From Azorinus chamasolen (taxonomy: Eukaryota > Mollusca > Bivalvia > Cardiida > Solecurtidae), in contig OY755241.1 in NCBI GenBank assembly GCA_963576725.1, positions 28,026,853 through 28,090,852 of the forward strand: 64,000 nucleotides of DNA. Reading direction: 5' to 3'. The notes under the pieces were generated by a model. It did not search any database and was not told the DNA's origin. It saw only the letters and a program-made list of their open reading frames with translations. Within the stretch, counting starts at the first letter, position 1. The number at the start of each line of letters is the position of its first letter. Position numbers and translations under genes: made by a program. Shown one piece after another: positions 11,052 to 21,010 of this stretch.

Positions 11052-12745
11052 GCATGATCATCCATAACAAACCAACTGTGAATGTACATTATACTTATTC
11101 TTAGTTTTATGATTCACTTGTCAACAGCTTTTATGAACTTCATGTTAGAAATAATTACTTTATGAATATCAATTAGCTGGAATTCCATAATGGCTTGATG
11201 GATACAGATGTTTTATGATAACAAAAAAAGCAGAATGAGGACAATCTACATACAATATAACATAAGGAAACACAGGACCTGGATGAGATAGCTCCTACAG
11301 CAGCCTTCTGATCTGAATCTACAGTTTTCAAATGATGAAAAGGCATTTACATGAGGGAAAGGGTTAAAATTGATGTAATGCCATGGAGTAACACTGATTA
11401 GCAATGAAAATGACCAGTGAGCTGTCCATCTTGAGCTAGGCTTGCTAAGCAAGATGTGTTTGTTGAAAAACACTTTGTTCCCAACTGAGGTTTTGACCAA
11501 TAATTTGTCATCTGGCTATTAATAATTATTTTGATATGACCTGTCACCAATCTCAATTCAGGAGTTTAAAAAACATCCCAAATCATGCATGTTAAAACAT
11601 TTTGACAAGACAAAAACTGTTTGCCTATAGATAATAACATACCACATATAAAAAACCATGTTTAAATTCACTGACTTATGGCAATTAGTAGCTTGTGAAT
11701 TTAAGTACTATGGTAAGGATCTATAATTCTATGGTAACAGTTAAATCATACCTATCAGTAGTGTTCTATACCAGGACCATTTATGTTTTAAAAGTATTCA
11801 AGTTTATAAGCAATATGAAATAATCTCTTTTAGCCCTTTCCCTCAAATGTGTTTTCGTCCATTTTCTGAGTCGACCCAGGTCAGATGGCCCCTGTAGTAT
11901 CTGTCTGATCAGAATCTGATCTGTTTTATAGTAAATCTGACCATGCTATTATTTCTGACATGAAGATCCAAACAGGTAAAGGGTCAACCATATCAGAGTA
12001 TATCCTTGAGGAAATGTTAAGTTTTACATAAACCACACCTTTTATCTGATTCCACTGAAGATAGTTCCAATGTTCTGATTTCCATCAGTTTGTCCCTTTG
12101 CCTGCATTGGTGTTGTCTGTGTTAATGTTGAAATTCCTGAAGTACCAGCCTTGGCAGCTTTTTGTTGTTTGCATGAGGTCCCTGACATGGCAGCCATCTT
12201 ATGCTTATGCAAGTATTACTGTAAGGGAAATAAGATATTTAGTGGTCAGCTAACACTACTATAATAATTATAAATAATGATATATGTAAATAAGGCATAT
12301 AATGGCAATACATGTATTTTTTCAGACATATCATATGCAAGCCTCAGTCAAAAATCCATTGACAAAAGACATGAAAATATGACAAACAAAATTAAAGATG
12401 CACAATATGACAAGTGTCTTTTTACATTGCCCTTACTGTACATAGTTAATTCAGTTAATCCTTACCCATACTTTCATATACAAATGCATAATAGTGCATT
12501 GTTATGACATTGCAAATAGAAAATACCTGTTTTGTGTTCATATACCATCAAAAACTTATGAAAATGTAGCTAATACTTGTCCGTACTCATGATGCCATTA
12601 TTTCTTACATGAATATTAAACAGGTAAAGGGCTGAAACTGACAATATTTGCTTTTACAATTTGGTTTGAGGAATAATAATTCATTAATTTATGACATGGT
12701 GAAACTATAAAGAGAGATAATTATTCATTTTCTATTTATCATTAA
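11052..12745. other. Non-coding stretch with one MITE
   Basis: Apart from the MITE at 11834-11983, an orphan HC-type 3' end near 11452-11480 (minus strand GTTTTTCAACAAACACATCT) and a family 1 right-end fragment at about 12590-12635, no gene or clear repeat is seen. Confidence 0.55.
11834..11983 (+). mobile_element. piggyBac-like MITE, family 1 (short form)
   Basis: TTAG-CCCTTTCCCTC at the left and ACAGGTAAAGGG-TCAA at the right are inverted. The middle has CAGGTCAGATGGCCCC and ATCTGTCTGATCAGAATC. Confidence 0.7.
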
Positions 12746-12993
12746 ACCTTTCCTTCATACAAATGCTTTTTTAAGCATTTGCAAACAGAGTAGACCCAGA
12801 TCAGACAGCTCCTAGAGGATATGTCTGATCAGGATCTGCTGTTTTTGCTAATGAAATTATAAAAGATCTGACTAGATACAATTTCTACCAATACCAATGT
12901 CTGTGACTCTGTGTACACATGCCATTATAAAACTTCGGCTAATAATATTCATGATGTCATTATTTCTCACACAAATATTCAACAGGGAAAGGG
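12746..12993 (+). mobile_element. piggyBac-like MITE, family 1 (long form)
   Basis: TTAA precedes ACCTTTCCTTCATAC; the right end is ACAGGGAAAGGG-TTAC. The hairpin GCAAACAGAGTAGACCCAG ... TGTCTGATCAGGATCTGC is intact. The right half (TTTCTACCAATACCAATG) aligns with the MITE split at 1460/6579. Confidence 0.8.
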
Positions 12994-13245
12994 TTACTTG
13001 TGTGATTAACTTAATTGTATCTGATTTTTATTTGTTCATAATGAAAATACATGCCATCCTCATCGATTCATTCACTATTTGCAAATTGCTGGAATACAGA
13101 ATATTTTTGTGCTGCACTGACAAAAATAAACTCCAACCGATCTTATATGCTTTTAACCATCCCATAAAATAATGTAAATTCTACTCTAGTAATTACTGTA
13201 AAGAGTTCATCCCATTGTAGTTGAAATTTGTGTACTCTAAATGGT

Positions 13246-13456
13246 GATATCGAGCTACTTTCGGTTTTAACGATATCCCAGCTGTAAGACGGCAACCATC
13301 ATAAAATTAGCATTCTGTCTTACAGCTCATTAATGATAATTATTCAGAAAAGTAAAGGGAGACTGATGTCAACCTAGAAGTTACAAGACGACATGCTAAT
13401 TTTGTGATTGTTGTCGTCTGCCGGGATATCGTCCAAAACCGAAAGTAGCTCGATAC
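13246..13456. mobile_element. MITE with ~33 bp terminal inverted repeats
   Basis: The left end TATCGAGCTACTTTCGGTTT and right end AAACCGAAAGTAGCTCGATA are exact reverse complements over 20 bp. The match continues inward (ATATCCC / GGGATAT), then more weakly through TGTAAGACGGCAACC and its inverse. It is a single copy in this window. Confidence 0.85.
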
Positions 13457-13687
13457 ATTTAGAATGGATACATACATTACACACAAAAACAGAAACTGTT
13501 ACGTGTATACTGTAGATCTACCATTATAAAAATTGACATGCCTGTGGGCGAAATCACATGTGTCGAAGTTACTCCATGAGTAATTCTCTTTCTGCAAATG
13601 AGCTGTGCAATAAGATTAAATAACACAAAATAAAAGTTTATTTTTACTTACTTAGCGTTACTTAGCGTTGTTTTCCAGCTCAGGCCC

Positions 13688-16465
13688 TTAAGGATCCTCT
13701 TTGCTGGACTCTTCTGCGTAATGCCGGTGACTGGTTCCGGTTCCGGTCATTATCCTATACTTTGCTTTATAGTCATATTTAAATTCTTGGTCTTCCCAAA
13801 ATTTATCTAATTTGTTTTTAAAAGAGTTTACTGAACTGGCTTTTACTATTTGTTCAGGCAAGCTATTCCATGTATTTGCTGTTCTAATGCTGAAGTTGTA
13901 TTTCCTTATATCTAATCTTGCCCTTTGCGTTAAGATTTGTAGTGTATTTCCCCTATTACTGTGCCTTAACTGGTGTTCATCCCTTAGCTTAATAATTTCT
14001 TCTATATTTCTATCATATATATTGTTTAGGATTTTGTATACTTCTATCATATCCCCCCTCAATCTTCTATATGTTAGTGTAGGTATTTTTAGTTTTCTCA
14101 ATCTTTCTTCATATGGGAGGTCTGATAGGCCTGGAATTTGCCTTGTCGCTCTTCTTTGCACTGCTTCTATTATCTCTATGTGTTTATTTTTGTGTGGAGC
14201 CCAGACTGAACTTGCATAATCTAGGTGCGTTCTTACTAGTGTTTTGTATAAGGGACTAAAATTGTTCTCATCCAGATATTGGAAGTTCCTTCGGATAACT
14301 GCAAACATGGAATGTGCCTTTTTGACTTTTTCGTGTATATGGCTGTCAAAAGTTAGTTTGTTATCAATCGTTACTCCTATATCTTTCTCCTCTGACACCT
14401 CTCCTAGGACAGTTCCTGATAGGTTATATTCGTATTCCAGGTTGTTTCTGCCTAATCTCATGTATTTACATTTCTGTGGGTGTAATTTCAATAACCATTT
14501 ATCTGTCCATGCGATCAGTTTATCCAAATCTTCTTGTAGTTTATGTTTATCGCCTTCATTACTTATGAGTCTAAATATTTTGGTATCATCTGCAAATAAG
14601 TATACAGTTGAGTTCACTATCTCTGGTAGGTCGTTTATAAAAATTATGAACATCAGTGGCCCTATGACGCTTCCCTGCGGGATACCAGATGTGACCCTGT
14701 GCCACCTTGACGTTTGGCCATTAACTGATACTTGTTGATATCGGTCTGTCAAATAGTTTTCTATCCAGTCCACCATATTTTGCCCTATCCCATATGATTT
14801 CAGTTTCTGAATGAGTCTCTTATGTGGTACAGTATCAAAAGCTTTTTGATAGTCCATATAGATGCAATCCACCCCCAGCCCGTTATCTATTGCTTCCGTC
14901 CATATATCTAAAACTTTTAAAAGTTGCAACGCTGTGGATCTTCCAGACATGAATCCGTATTGTTTATTCGTAAACAGGTTATTTTGCAGCATATGTTCAG
15001 TTATTTGTTTTCTTATTATTTTCTCCATGGATTTACATATTATAGAAGTAAGACTGACAGGTCTATAGTTACTTGCCAAAGACTTGCTCCCTTTCTTATA
15101 GATTGCGCTTATTTTCGCCTTTTTCCACTGTTCCGGTACTTTCTTGTCTCTTATTGACTTGACGAATATTAATTTTAAAGGGACTGCTAGTTCTTCATGT
15201 AGTTCTGTTAGAAATTGGGGATGCAAATTGTCTGGTCCTGGTGACTTATTTGGTTTTAGGTTTTTTAATATGTTTGAGATTTCATCAGTTTCTATTTCTA
15301 TGTCGTTCCATTCCATCTGTATTCCTATTGATTCCAAAGTTGGTATTTCTCCATCACCCTCTTTCGTGAAGACACCACTAAAACATTTTGCCAGTATTTC
15401 AGCTTTTTCGCCGTCATCTTCTGTTTTAGGAGAGTTTATGTCCCCTGTATCTGTGCACAGGTTGCCAATTCCCTGTTTTATTTTACATTTTGAATTTATG
15501 TATTGCCATATTTTCTTAGGGTTCTTTTTTGCTTCTTTGGCGAGATTCGTTTCGTATAATTTTCTTGCCCTTCTAACCAACTTGCCTGATCTGTTCCTTG
15601 CTCTATTATATTTTTTTCTTACTTCATGATCTTTAGTTCTGGTGAATTTCCTGGCGAGTGCATTCTTCTCTTTTATACTATTCAATATTTCTTTGTCCAG
15701 AGGTATCTGATGTTTTTTATCGGTCCGAATATGTGAAGTTGGTACAAACTTTTCTTCAATATTGAGAAGGGCTGCATGGAAATTTGTCCAAACTTGGCTT
15801 ATATCATTATTCAGTTCAAGGTAATTTTGCCAGTCAATGTTTCTTAGTTCTTTTTTAATTTCTTCATAGTTTGCTTTCTTGTAACAGAAGCGTTTTTTGG
15901 TGTGTGGGTTCAGAATTACCCGACATACAAAGTCAAACACAATTACGCAATGGTCACTTTTCCCTAATGGACTCTGATATTCTATATTATTGATGCTTCC
16001 CGGATTGTCGGTTATTAACAAGTCCAATATGTTTGGAACGTCTGTTCCTCTCCATCTGGTTGGTTTATCCACCATTTGGAAAAAATAATTATCCATTAAA
16101 CATTCCATAAATTTTTGTCCTTCTGAGTTTTCGTTCGCGAACATTGTGTTCCAATTTATATTTGGGTAGTTAAAATCTCCCATTAGCAAATAGCTTGAGT
16201 ATTTATGTGATGCTACTTCATGTATCAACTTCCTTAAATTTTCATTTGTTTGTTGGGTATTATCAGAAGGAGATCTGTATATCAGTCCTACTAGTAGTTT
16301 TTCATTTTTCCCTGTTGCTATCTGTATCATAATGTTTTCTTCAAAGGTAGTTATTAGTGTTACTTCTTCCGCTTTCAGGGATTCATGTATGTATATTATT
16401 AGACCTCTCCCTTCATTATTATCAATGTTTTTATGATACATGATGTAATCCTTATTCCATTCCAT
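13688..16465 (-). CDS. CR1-like ORF2: AP endonuclease plus reverse transcriptase
   Basis: This 925-residue frame encodes the enzyme that nicks target DNA and reverse-transcribes LINE RNA onto it. The endonuclease part shows LLMGDFNYPNINW (residues 93-105) and SDH (170-172). The reverse transcriptase shows KSPGPDNLHP (about 408), NYRPVSLTS (466), YMDYQKAFDTVPH (536-548), SGIPQGSVIGP (593-603) and the catalytic FADD (624-627). The C-terminal part has SVWAPHKNK and VQRRATRQI, as in CR1/Jockey-type proteins. The ATG at 16465 lies inside the endonuclease. Upstream in the same frame are CFYTNADQFRKKF and GITEVK, which supply the expected N-terminal Asn and catalytic Glu. The true product therefore starts earlier, possibly by frameshifting from ORF1. 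There are no internal stops. Confidence 0.93.
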   Translation of the reverse strand: MEWNKDYIMYHKNIDNNEGRGLIIYIHESLKAEEVTLITTFEENIMIQIATGKNEKLLVGLIYRSPSDNTQQTNENLRKLIHEVASHKYSSYLLMGDFNYPNINWNTMFANENSEGQKFMECLMDNYFFQMVDKPTRWRGTDVPNILDLLITDNPGSINNIEYQSPLGKSDHCVIVFDFVCRVILNPHTKKRFCYKKANYEEIKKELRNIDWQNYLELNNDISQVWTNFHAALLNIEEKFVPTSHIRTDKKHQIPLDKEILNSIKEKNALARKFTRTKDHEVRKKYNRARNRSGKLVRRARKLYETNLAKEAKKNPKKIWQYINSKCKIKQGIGNLCTDTGDINSPKTEDDGEKAEILAKCFSGVFTKEGDGEIPTLESIGIQMEWNDIEIETDEISNILKNLKPNKSPGPDNLHPQFLTELHEELAVPLKLIFVKSIRDKKVPEQWKKAKISAIYKKGSKSLASNYRPVSLTSIICKSMEKIIRKQITEHMLQNNLFTNKQYGFMSGRSTALQLLKVLDIWTEAIDNGLGVDCIYMDYQKAFDTVPHKRLIQKLKSYGIGQNMVDWIENYLTDRYQQVSVNGQTSRWHRVTSGIPQGSVIGPLMFIIFINDLPEIVNSTVYLFADDTKIFRLISNEGDKHKLQEDLDKLIAWTDKWLLKLHPQKCKYMRLGRNNLEYEYNLSGTVLGEVSEEKDIGVTIDNKLTFDSHIHEKVKKAHSMFAVIRRNFQYLDENNFSPLYKTLVRTHLDYASSVWAPHKNKHIEIIEAVQRRATRQIPGLSDLPYEERLRKLKIPTLTYRRLRGDMIEVYKILNNIYDRNIEEIIKLRDEHQLRHSNRGNTLQILTQRARLDIRKYNFSIRTANTWNSLPEQIVKASSVNSFKNKLDKFWEDQEFKYDYKAKYRIMTGTGTSHRHYAEESSKEDP

Positions 16466-16671
16466 AGAAAATTCATTTGGGGATATATTAGAGTTTGAGT
16501 TTTTTGGTTTAACTTCCGTGATTCCAATGACCAGAGGTCTGGTGTCTCTTATCCTAATTTGGAACTCAGTAAATTTTTTTCTGAACTGGTCTGCGTTTGT
16601 ATAAAAACAAGGGATATTGTTAACAAAATTCAGCTTATCTACAGGTTTATTTACATTTCTTTTGTTCTGGT

Positions 16672-17286
16672 TTAGTCTTTTTTTACTTTCACTACTTTTC
16701 TTGCCCAGGGTGGTCCTCTTACTTTGTATGTGAAGTTCCCGTCCCCCGATTCTGCCATCATCTCCTCGTTTAAATCCTGAGCCTTTTTGAATAGTATTTT
16801 TTCCTCCTCTCTTTCCTGTCTGGTTAAATCATTTGCTACTCTTATTTTTTCTAAGCCTTCCAACTCCTTTAAATTTGCTGCACCTTTAAATATAGTTCCT
16901 TTCTTGTCTGGATTATCCATTTCTATTAGGAGTGGCCTTTCTGGTTTTTCTTTATTGTATTTTCCCAATCTCGTTGTTCTAGTAATATTGATTTCCTCGA
17001 CTGTACTGTCGCACGCCTGGGCTACTCTAATTGCTGTTTCCATATCATATTTGTTCCTTTCTTCTCTGTTTGTTGAATTGCACTCTTCTGCTCCATATAT
17101 TATAAAATTGTTCTGTCTGGCTTTTCGTGCGTTGATCTCATTTACTAATGTATTTATATCTTGTTGTGGTGCCTTTTCTTGATTTGTTGGGGGAGTTTCT
17201 TTACTTTGTTTGGATATTTCTTTCTGTACTATTTTTGTGACCTCTTTTTCCGGCAAATGTTTCTCAAGTTCATTTTTGACTGCCAA
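16672..17286 (-). CDS. CR1-like ORF1 protein (5'-truncated)
   Basis: About 204 residues, lysine- and glutamate-rich. This is the RNA-binding, chaperone-like partner of ORF2 in LINE particles. The N-terminal third is polar with heptad-like spacing (LEKHLPEKEVTKIVQKEIS), suggesting the end of a coiled coil. From about residue 55 NNFIIYGAEE begins an RRM-like fold typical of LINE ORF1 proteins, and RPLLIEMDNP fits its second strand. The first codon is TTG, with an upstream in-frame TGA and no ATG, so the N-terminus is missing. The stop (TAA, 16672-16674) lies inside the ORF2-frame reading region, giving overlapping frames. Confidence 0.8.
   Translation of the reverse strand: MAVKNELEKHLPEKEVTKIVQKEISKQSKETPPTNQEKAPQQDINTLVNEINARKARQNNFIIYGAEECNSTNREERNKYDMETAIRVAQACDSTVEEINITRTTRLGKYNKEKPERPLLIEMDNPDKKGTIFKGAANLKELEGLEKIRVANDLTRQEREEEKILFKKAQDLNEEMMAESGDGNFTYKVRGPPWARKVVKVKKD
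16678..16684 (-). promoter_or_regulatory. Candidate -1 ribosomal frameshift heptamer A AAA AAA
   Basis: Seven A residues on the minus strand sit in the right phase (gtA AAA AAA gac taa), two codons before the ORF1 stop. A -1 slip gives AGA CTA AAC and enters the ORF2 frame, which is open from here through the endonuclease N-terminus, where no in-frame ATG exists before 16465. Seen: heptamer, phase and open frame. Inferred: use in translation. A homopolymer length error could mimic it. Confidence 0.45.
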
Positions 17287-17307
17287 TGGGATATAAACAT
17301 ATCAATT

Positions 17308-17362
17308 GGATTTCGTCCATTAATACAAACATGTAACATGTTTGTATTAATGGACGAAATCC
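17308..17362. repeat. Near-perfect 55 bp palindrome at the LINE 5' junction
   Basis: Arms of 27 bp, GGATTTCGTCCATTAATAC... and its exact reverse complement, are separated by one base. It lies just beyond the 5' end of the LINE. A template-switch or foldback event during insertion is a likely origin. Confidence 0.9.
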
Positions 17363-17371
17363 TTGTACTCA

Positions 17372-17640
17372 ACCAGACAGAAAAACAGATGAATTGTACC
17401 GTGGTTTGTAACTGGGTAGAAATCTGGTCATTTCTGAATCTGTTTTCACACCGATGTCATCTTTCAATAGTCTCCATCGTTCAAAATAGTGTTCTGATAC
17501 ATCCCAGGTTCTGTTGATCGTTTTATAGGAATCTTGTCGCCGTCTTTTTCTCTCTGTTGGCGAATTCACCGAATATCGCTTACGCTTGCCAGCCTCCGGC
17601 CGCCATGTTGTTGTGTTTATATCAGAAATTAATTATTCAC
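17372..17640 (-). CDS. Possible 5' coding exon of an unrecognised protein
   Basis: A minus-strand open frame begins downstream of ACAACATGGCGGCCGG (a YY1-like motif, around 17598-17613) and reads RKRYSVNSPTERKRRRQ, then NRTWDVSEHYFERW, LLKDDIGVKTDSEMTRFL. The basic start followed by a W...LK..GVKTDSE..RFL pattern recalls the N-terminal region of some invertebrate zinc-finger or transposon-derived proteins, from memory only. There is no in-frame ATG; the nearby ATGGCGGCC is in another frame and stops after eight codons. The frame ends near 17369. It may be a spliced exon, a decayed gene, or chance. CpG content is locally raised. Confidence 0.3.
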
Positions 17641-18110
17641 CCACGTGACCTCCCGACACCAATCGAGATTTTCCGCGGCAAGCCGAAGTGTTTTCAAAAT
17701 GTAAACAAAAGCTTATAGTGTGGTGACAACACTATCAAAAATCAACACATTCATAAGCTAATTACTAACGACCGGTTACACCAAAAAGTGTTATTAAACC
17801 GGATTCCATGGTTATTTGTATCAGGGATAATATATCCATGTTAGAAAATACGCGATTTTAACATGATTTTGAGCGATATTATAACAGTTTGTGTTGTAAA
17901 AAGTACCAGTACCGCATTGTGAGATCGGCTATTTTTACCTCTGGCCTCGTTTTAGACTATACCTCGAAAATAGGTTACTGTTTTGCTGACCAACTTTTGA
18001 CGAATCTGACACTTGAAAGCAGCCACGCAGGTTTTGAAAGGTAAAGTATCCCTTCAGTACAAATTGTCGATCGGCGACCGGTAACGCCAGGATACCACTT
18101 GTGTACGTTT
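17641..18110. other. Unannotated flank, no recognised feature
   Basis: No conserved protein motif, tandem repeat or inverted repeat was found. A minus-strand frame of 78 codons at 17935-18171 has no recognisable domain and runs into the next MITE. Confidence 0.5.
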
Positions 18111-18331
18111 GTGTAGTATACAGGGTTTTTTCACCTTCTATAACAGAGGCCTGTAAAAGGCCCCTTCCCAATTGAAAATTTCTTTAAAATCATGCAGTTT
18201 TCCCAAAAATCCAAACTTACACCAGCTTTTTTGTTTCCCAAATCAGCAATTTTAGCGATAATTCTTCCCAAAATCAGCAGGCTAAGGCCCCTTCCCAATT
18301 AAGAGAGAAAAAGCCCTGGTATACTATGCAC
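18111..18331. mobile_element. MITE with ~22 bp termini and internal direct repeat
   Basis: Left GTGTAGTATACAGGGTTTTT and right AAAAAGCCCTGGTATACTAT are imperfect inverted repeats. Inside, AAGGCCCCTTCCCAATT occurs twice (about 18158 and 18285) in direct orientation. Its right end abuts the target duplication of the next element. Confidence 0.65.
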
Positions 18332-18717
18332 AATAAAAGGAATTACAGTCAAACCGGCCCCAAGTCAAACCGGCCCCTGGTCAAACCGGCCTCCAAAAAG
18401 TCAAAATTTAGATGAATTATTTTTTTGGTCAAACGGGCCCCACATTTTTAAATCGAATTTTTAAATATGTTAAATATTAATTATTTCTAGAAACCCAATG
18501 TAGATATCTAGATCTAGTTGCTTATCACATATATTTTGGTCAGTTGGTAATTTGGCAATGTATTAGCTATATAGTTTATACTAGTGGCATTTGCGCTTAG
18601 TTAATGCCAATTAATGGCACCGCGCATGTGTCATTCGGAAGGTGTGATAATCCAGTTAATGGCACGCGCGTGTATGTTGTTTGTGATAATCCAATTAGAC
18701 ACACGTTAATTGTGTCA

Positions 18718-18737
18718 GTTGAATGAATCATCTGAGA
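18718..18737 (+). repeat. Left target-site duplication of the truncated LINE
   Basis: GTTGAATGAATCATCTGAGA here and GTTGAATGAACCATCTGAGA at 20074-20093 match at 19 of 20 positions and bracket the LINE. Confidence 0.9.
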
Positions 18738-19901
18738 TGCTTCCGAAAGCATCACTCATGCGAGACTCAGCTCATCACCACAATCAACAATCTGGTATCT
18801 GGCCTTGACAAATCCCAGCAAATCGATGCAGTCCTTTTAGACTTTTCGAAAGCTTTTGACAAGGTCCCCCATCAGAGACTACTGCATAAGCTTCAACATT
18901 ATGGTGTTCGGAATAACATGCTCACGTGGATTGAAAGTTTCCTCAGTCACAGAAGCCAACAGGTCATGCTAGATGGTATCTCATCTCGTCCAGCGCCAGT
19001 CACCTCCGGTGTTCCCCAGGGCACCGTCCTAGGCCCTCTTCTATTCCTGACCTACATCAACGACCTCCCTGATTGTGTCAGCTCAACCTGCGCCCTGTTT
19101 GCAGATGACTCCTTGCTGTACAGGAACATCACATCGCAAGCCGACGCTGACCTCCTTCAGGCAGACCTCGACAGACTCCAGGAATGGGAGAGGGACTGGA
19201 TGATGGACTTTAACGCAGACAAGTGCGAAGTTCTTAGGATCTCCAACAAGCGCAGGAACATCGAGGCCTCATACACAATCCACGGCCAGACCTTGCTGAT
19301 GACGAAGAAGGCCAAATACCTAGGAGTAGTCCTCACTCCGTCCATGTCCTGGAACGCCCATGTAGACATGACAACTCAAAAGGCAAACAACACCCTCGCC
19401 TTCCTCCGCAGAAATCTAGGATCCTGCCCACGATCAACCAAAGAAGCCAGTTACAAGGCCCTTGTCCGGCCACAATTGGAATACGCCTCCACCGTATGGG
19501 ACCCACACACAAAGGCCCTAGCAGACCGAGTCGAGATGGTCCAACGTCGTGCTGCCAGATACGTCTCTGGGAACTATTACAGAACAAGCAGCGTTGGAGC
19601 CATGCTCGACTCGCTCGGCTGGGATAGCCTCCATCAGCGCAGACAGGAAGCCAAGGCAACAATGATGTACCGAATCGTATATGGACACGTCTCCATCATT
19701 GTGCCTACAACCCTCCACCCACAAGGAGCATCAACAAGAGGCCACAGCATTCGATTCATCCCCCAGTTCTGCCGGACCCAGACTTTGAAGGCGTCCTTCT
19801 TCCCAACTGCTGCAGCCCTGTGGAACAAACTGCCAGAGAGCCTAGTAACGGCCCCCAGCCTAGAGGCCTTCAAGGTGGGGATCTCGGCAGCCTTCCAGTA
19901 G
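18723..19901 (+). CDS. 5'-truncated LINE reverse transcriptase (CR1/L2/Jockey group)
   Basis: A continuous 392-codon frame covers the reverse transcriptase from just before motif 1 to the C-terminus. It shows FRKHHSCETQL (7-17), VLLDFSKAFDKVPH (37-50), SGVPQGTVLGP (95-105), catalytic FADD (126-129), KYLGVVL (about 207) and the C-terminal STVWDPHTK and VQRRAARYV. The first ATG and five codons lie inside the left target duplication, so they are host DNA. The LINE sequence really starts at 18738, in the FRK motif, and the endonuclease is missing. The frame is intact, implying recent arrival. GC content is clearly higher than in the surroundings. Confidence 0.92.
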   Translation: MNHLRCFRKHHSCETQLITTINNLVSGLDKSQQIDAVLLDFSKAFDKVPHQRLLHKLQHYGVRNNMLTWIESFLSHRSQQVMLDGISSRPAPVTSGVPQGTVLGPLLFLTYINDLPDCVSSTCALFADDSLLYRNITSQADADLLQADLDRLQEWERDWMMDFNADKCEVLRISNKRRNIEASYTIHGQTLLMTKKAKYLGVVLTPSMSWNAHVDMTTQKANNTLAFLRRNLGSCPRSTKEASYKALVRPQLEYASTVWDPHTKALADRVEMVQRRAARYVSGNYYRTSSVGAMLDSLGWDSLHQRRQEAKATMMYRIVYGHVSIIVPTTLHPQGASTRGHSIRFIPQFCRTQTLKASFFPTAAALWNKLPESLVTAPSLEAFKVGISAAFQ

Positions 19902-20073
19902 CTCTTAACATGAGTTTTATCCTGCTTTTAATCTGTTTCTTTTAACCACGGACCCTCCGTCACACATTTGTACATATCACACAAATTTGGTGCGAGTATG
20001 CCAGCAGATTGCGGCCCTGCACGACATAGTGAAGAAGAAGAAGACATATACATATACATGTATACATGTATGT
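18738..20073 (+). mobile_element. 5'-truncated LINE insertion with 20 bp target duplication
   Basis: Runs from the FRK codons through a short 3' region (CACGGACCCTCCGTCACAC and so on) to a GAAGAAGAAGAAGA tail and TA-rich DNA, then the right target duplication at 20074. It is nested inside the 18339-21637 element and so is younger. Confidence 0.88.
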
Positions 20074-20383
20074 GTTGAATGAACCATCTGAGACATATAC
20101 CTACATGTATGTATATGTCTCTGAATGAACGTAAGGTATTATATTTATCTTGGTATGTAGACATATTTGCACACAAAAATAAAGTAACATTCAAAAGTAC
20201 ATATAAATCTATTTCAAATGTTGTAAAATGATGATATCGAGTGGAAATTTCGATTTTTTCAGAACCAGAATTAACCATTTCCTTCATATTAACCTATTAG
20301 GTGTATTCGTTTTAAGTTCTTTTCAACCTTTACTCTATGATTTGATATTAATTAGTTTCATTTTTATCATTACTTAGGCAGAA

Positions 20384-20515
20384 AATATAGAATCAGATCT
20401 ATAGTATACTGTAAGCAAACAGAGCAGATGCTGATCAGAAATCTATAGAAACCATGTGATCTGGGTCTACTCTGTTTGCAAAGGCGTAGAAAGGCATATT
20501 TATGCAGTAAAGGGC
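20384..20515 (-). mobile_element. Family 1 MITE, inverted, partial
   Basis: GCAAACAGAGCAGATGCTGA ... GATCTGGGTCTACTCTGTTT, then AGTAAAGGGCTGA at the right. A second degenerate hairpin of the same family follows at about 20550-20620. Confidence 0.65.
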
Positions 20516-21010
20516 TGACTACAATGTATTACATGTATCATCAATGCAAACAAAGGAAACCCAGACCAGATGGCTCTGAGTCTTATAGGGTATGCTCTGT
20601 TTGCTATGGAATATTATAGGTCTTGCAAACATAATTTAAATAATCATGGATTGAAGTGTTAAAAATTAGCTGTTTAATGAACATGGAACATATACATAGA
20701 ACATCATACATACTCTTAAACACATATAATTAACCTGTCCATTGAATACATCCTATTTAAAACGCACATAAATAATCTGTCCGTAGAGCACTTAGACTTG
20801 TCCGTGTTGTTCAGGTGGAACAATCACTGAACAGAATATCTCTCTTCAAAAATGCCGAAAATTAATGTAGCCTGTTTATTGACAGAACTCAACACTGAAA
20901 ACAAAGGGATTAATTTTACAGCTTAAATACATTTATGTGTTACCGCCATGTGCATCCCTTAGCAATTAGTGATCATCTTTAACAATAATAAATGGGATTA
21001 ACACCTTTAA

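Larger units (their letters stand above)
13643..17287 (-). mobile_element. CR1-type non-LTR retrotransposon, nearly complete
   Basis: A minus-strand LINE with ORF1 (16672-17286) and ORF2 (13688-16465, open further upstream to about 16677). Its 3' end (low coordinates) finishes in a short tandem repeat, ACGCTAAGTA twice then AGTAAA, and has no poly-A; such ends are typical of the CR1 clade. The 5' end lies near 17287, where ORF1 begins without an ATG and a 55 bp palindrome follows, so the copy is probably 5'-truncated. ORF2 is uninterrupted over 925 codons, which suggests a young or recently active copy. Confidence 0.88.

Noticed and set aside
13812..15629. Several plus-strand frames of 68-164 codons
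   Set aside because: They are antisense shadows of the CR1 ORF2, which has clear domain motifs.
19157..19873. Minus-strand frames opposite the truncated LINE
   Set aside because: Shadows of the GC-rich reverse transcriptase frame.
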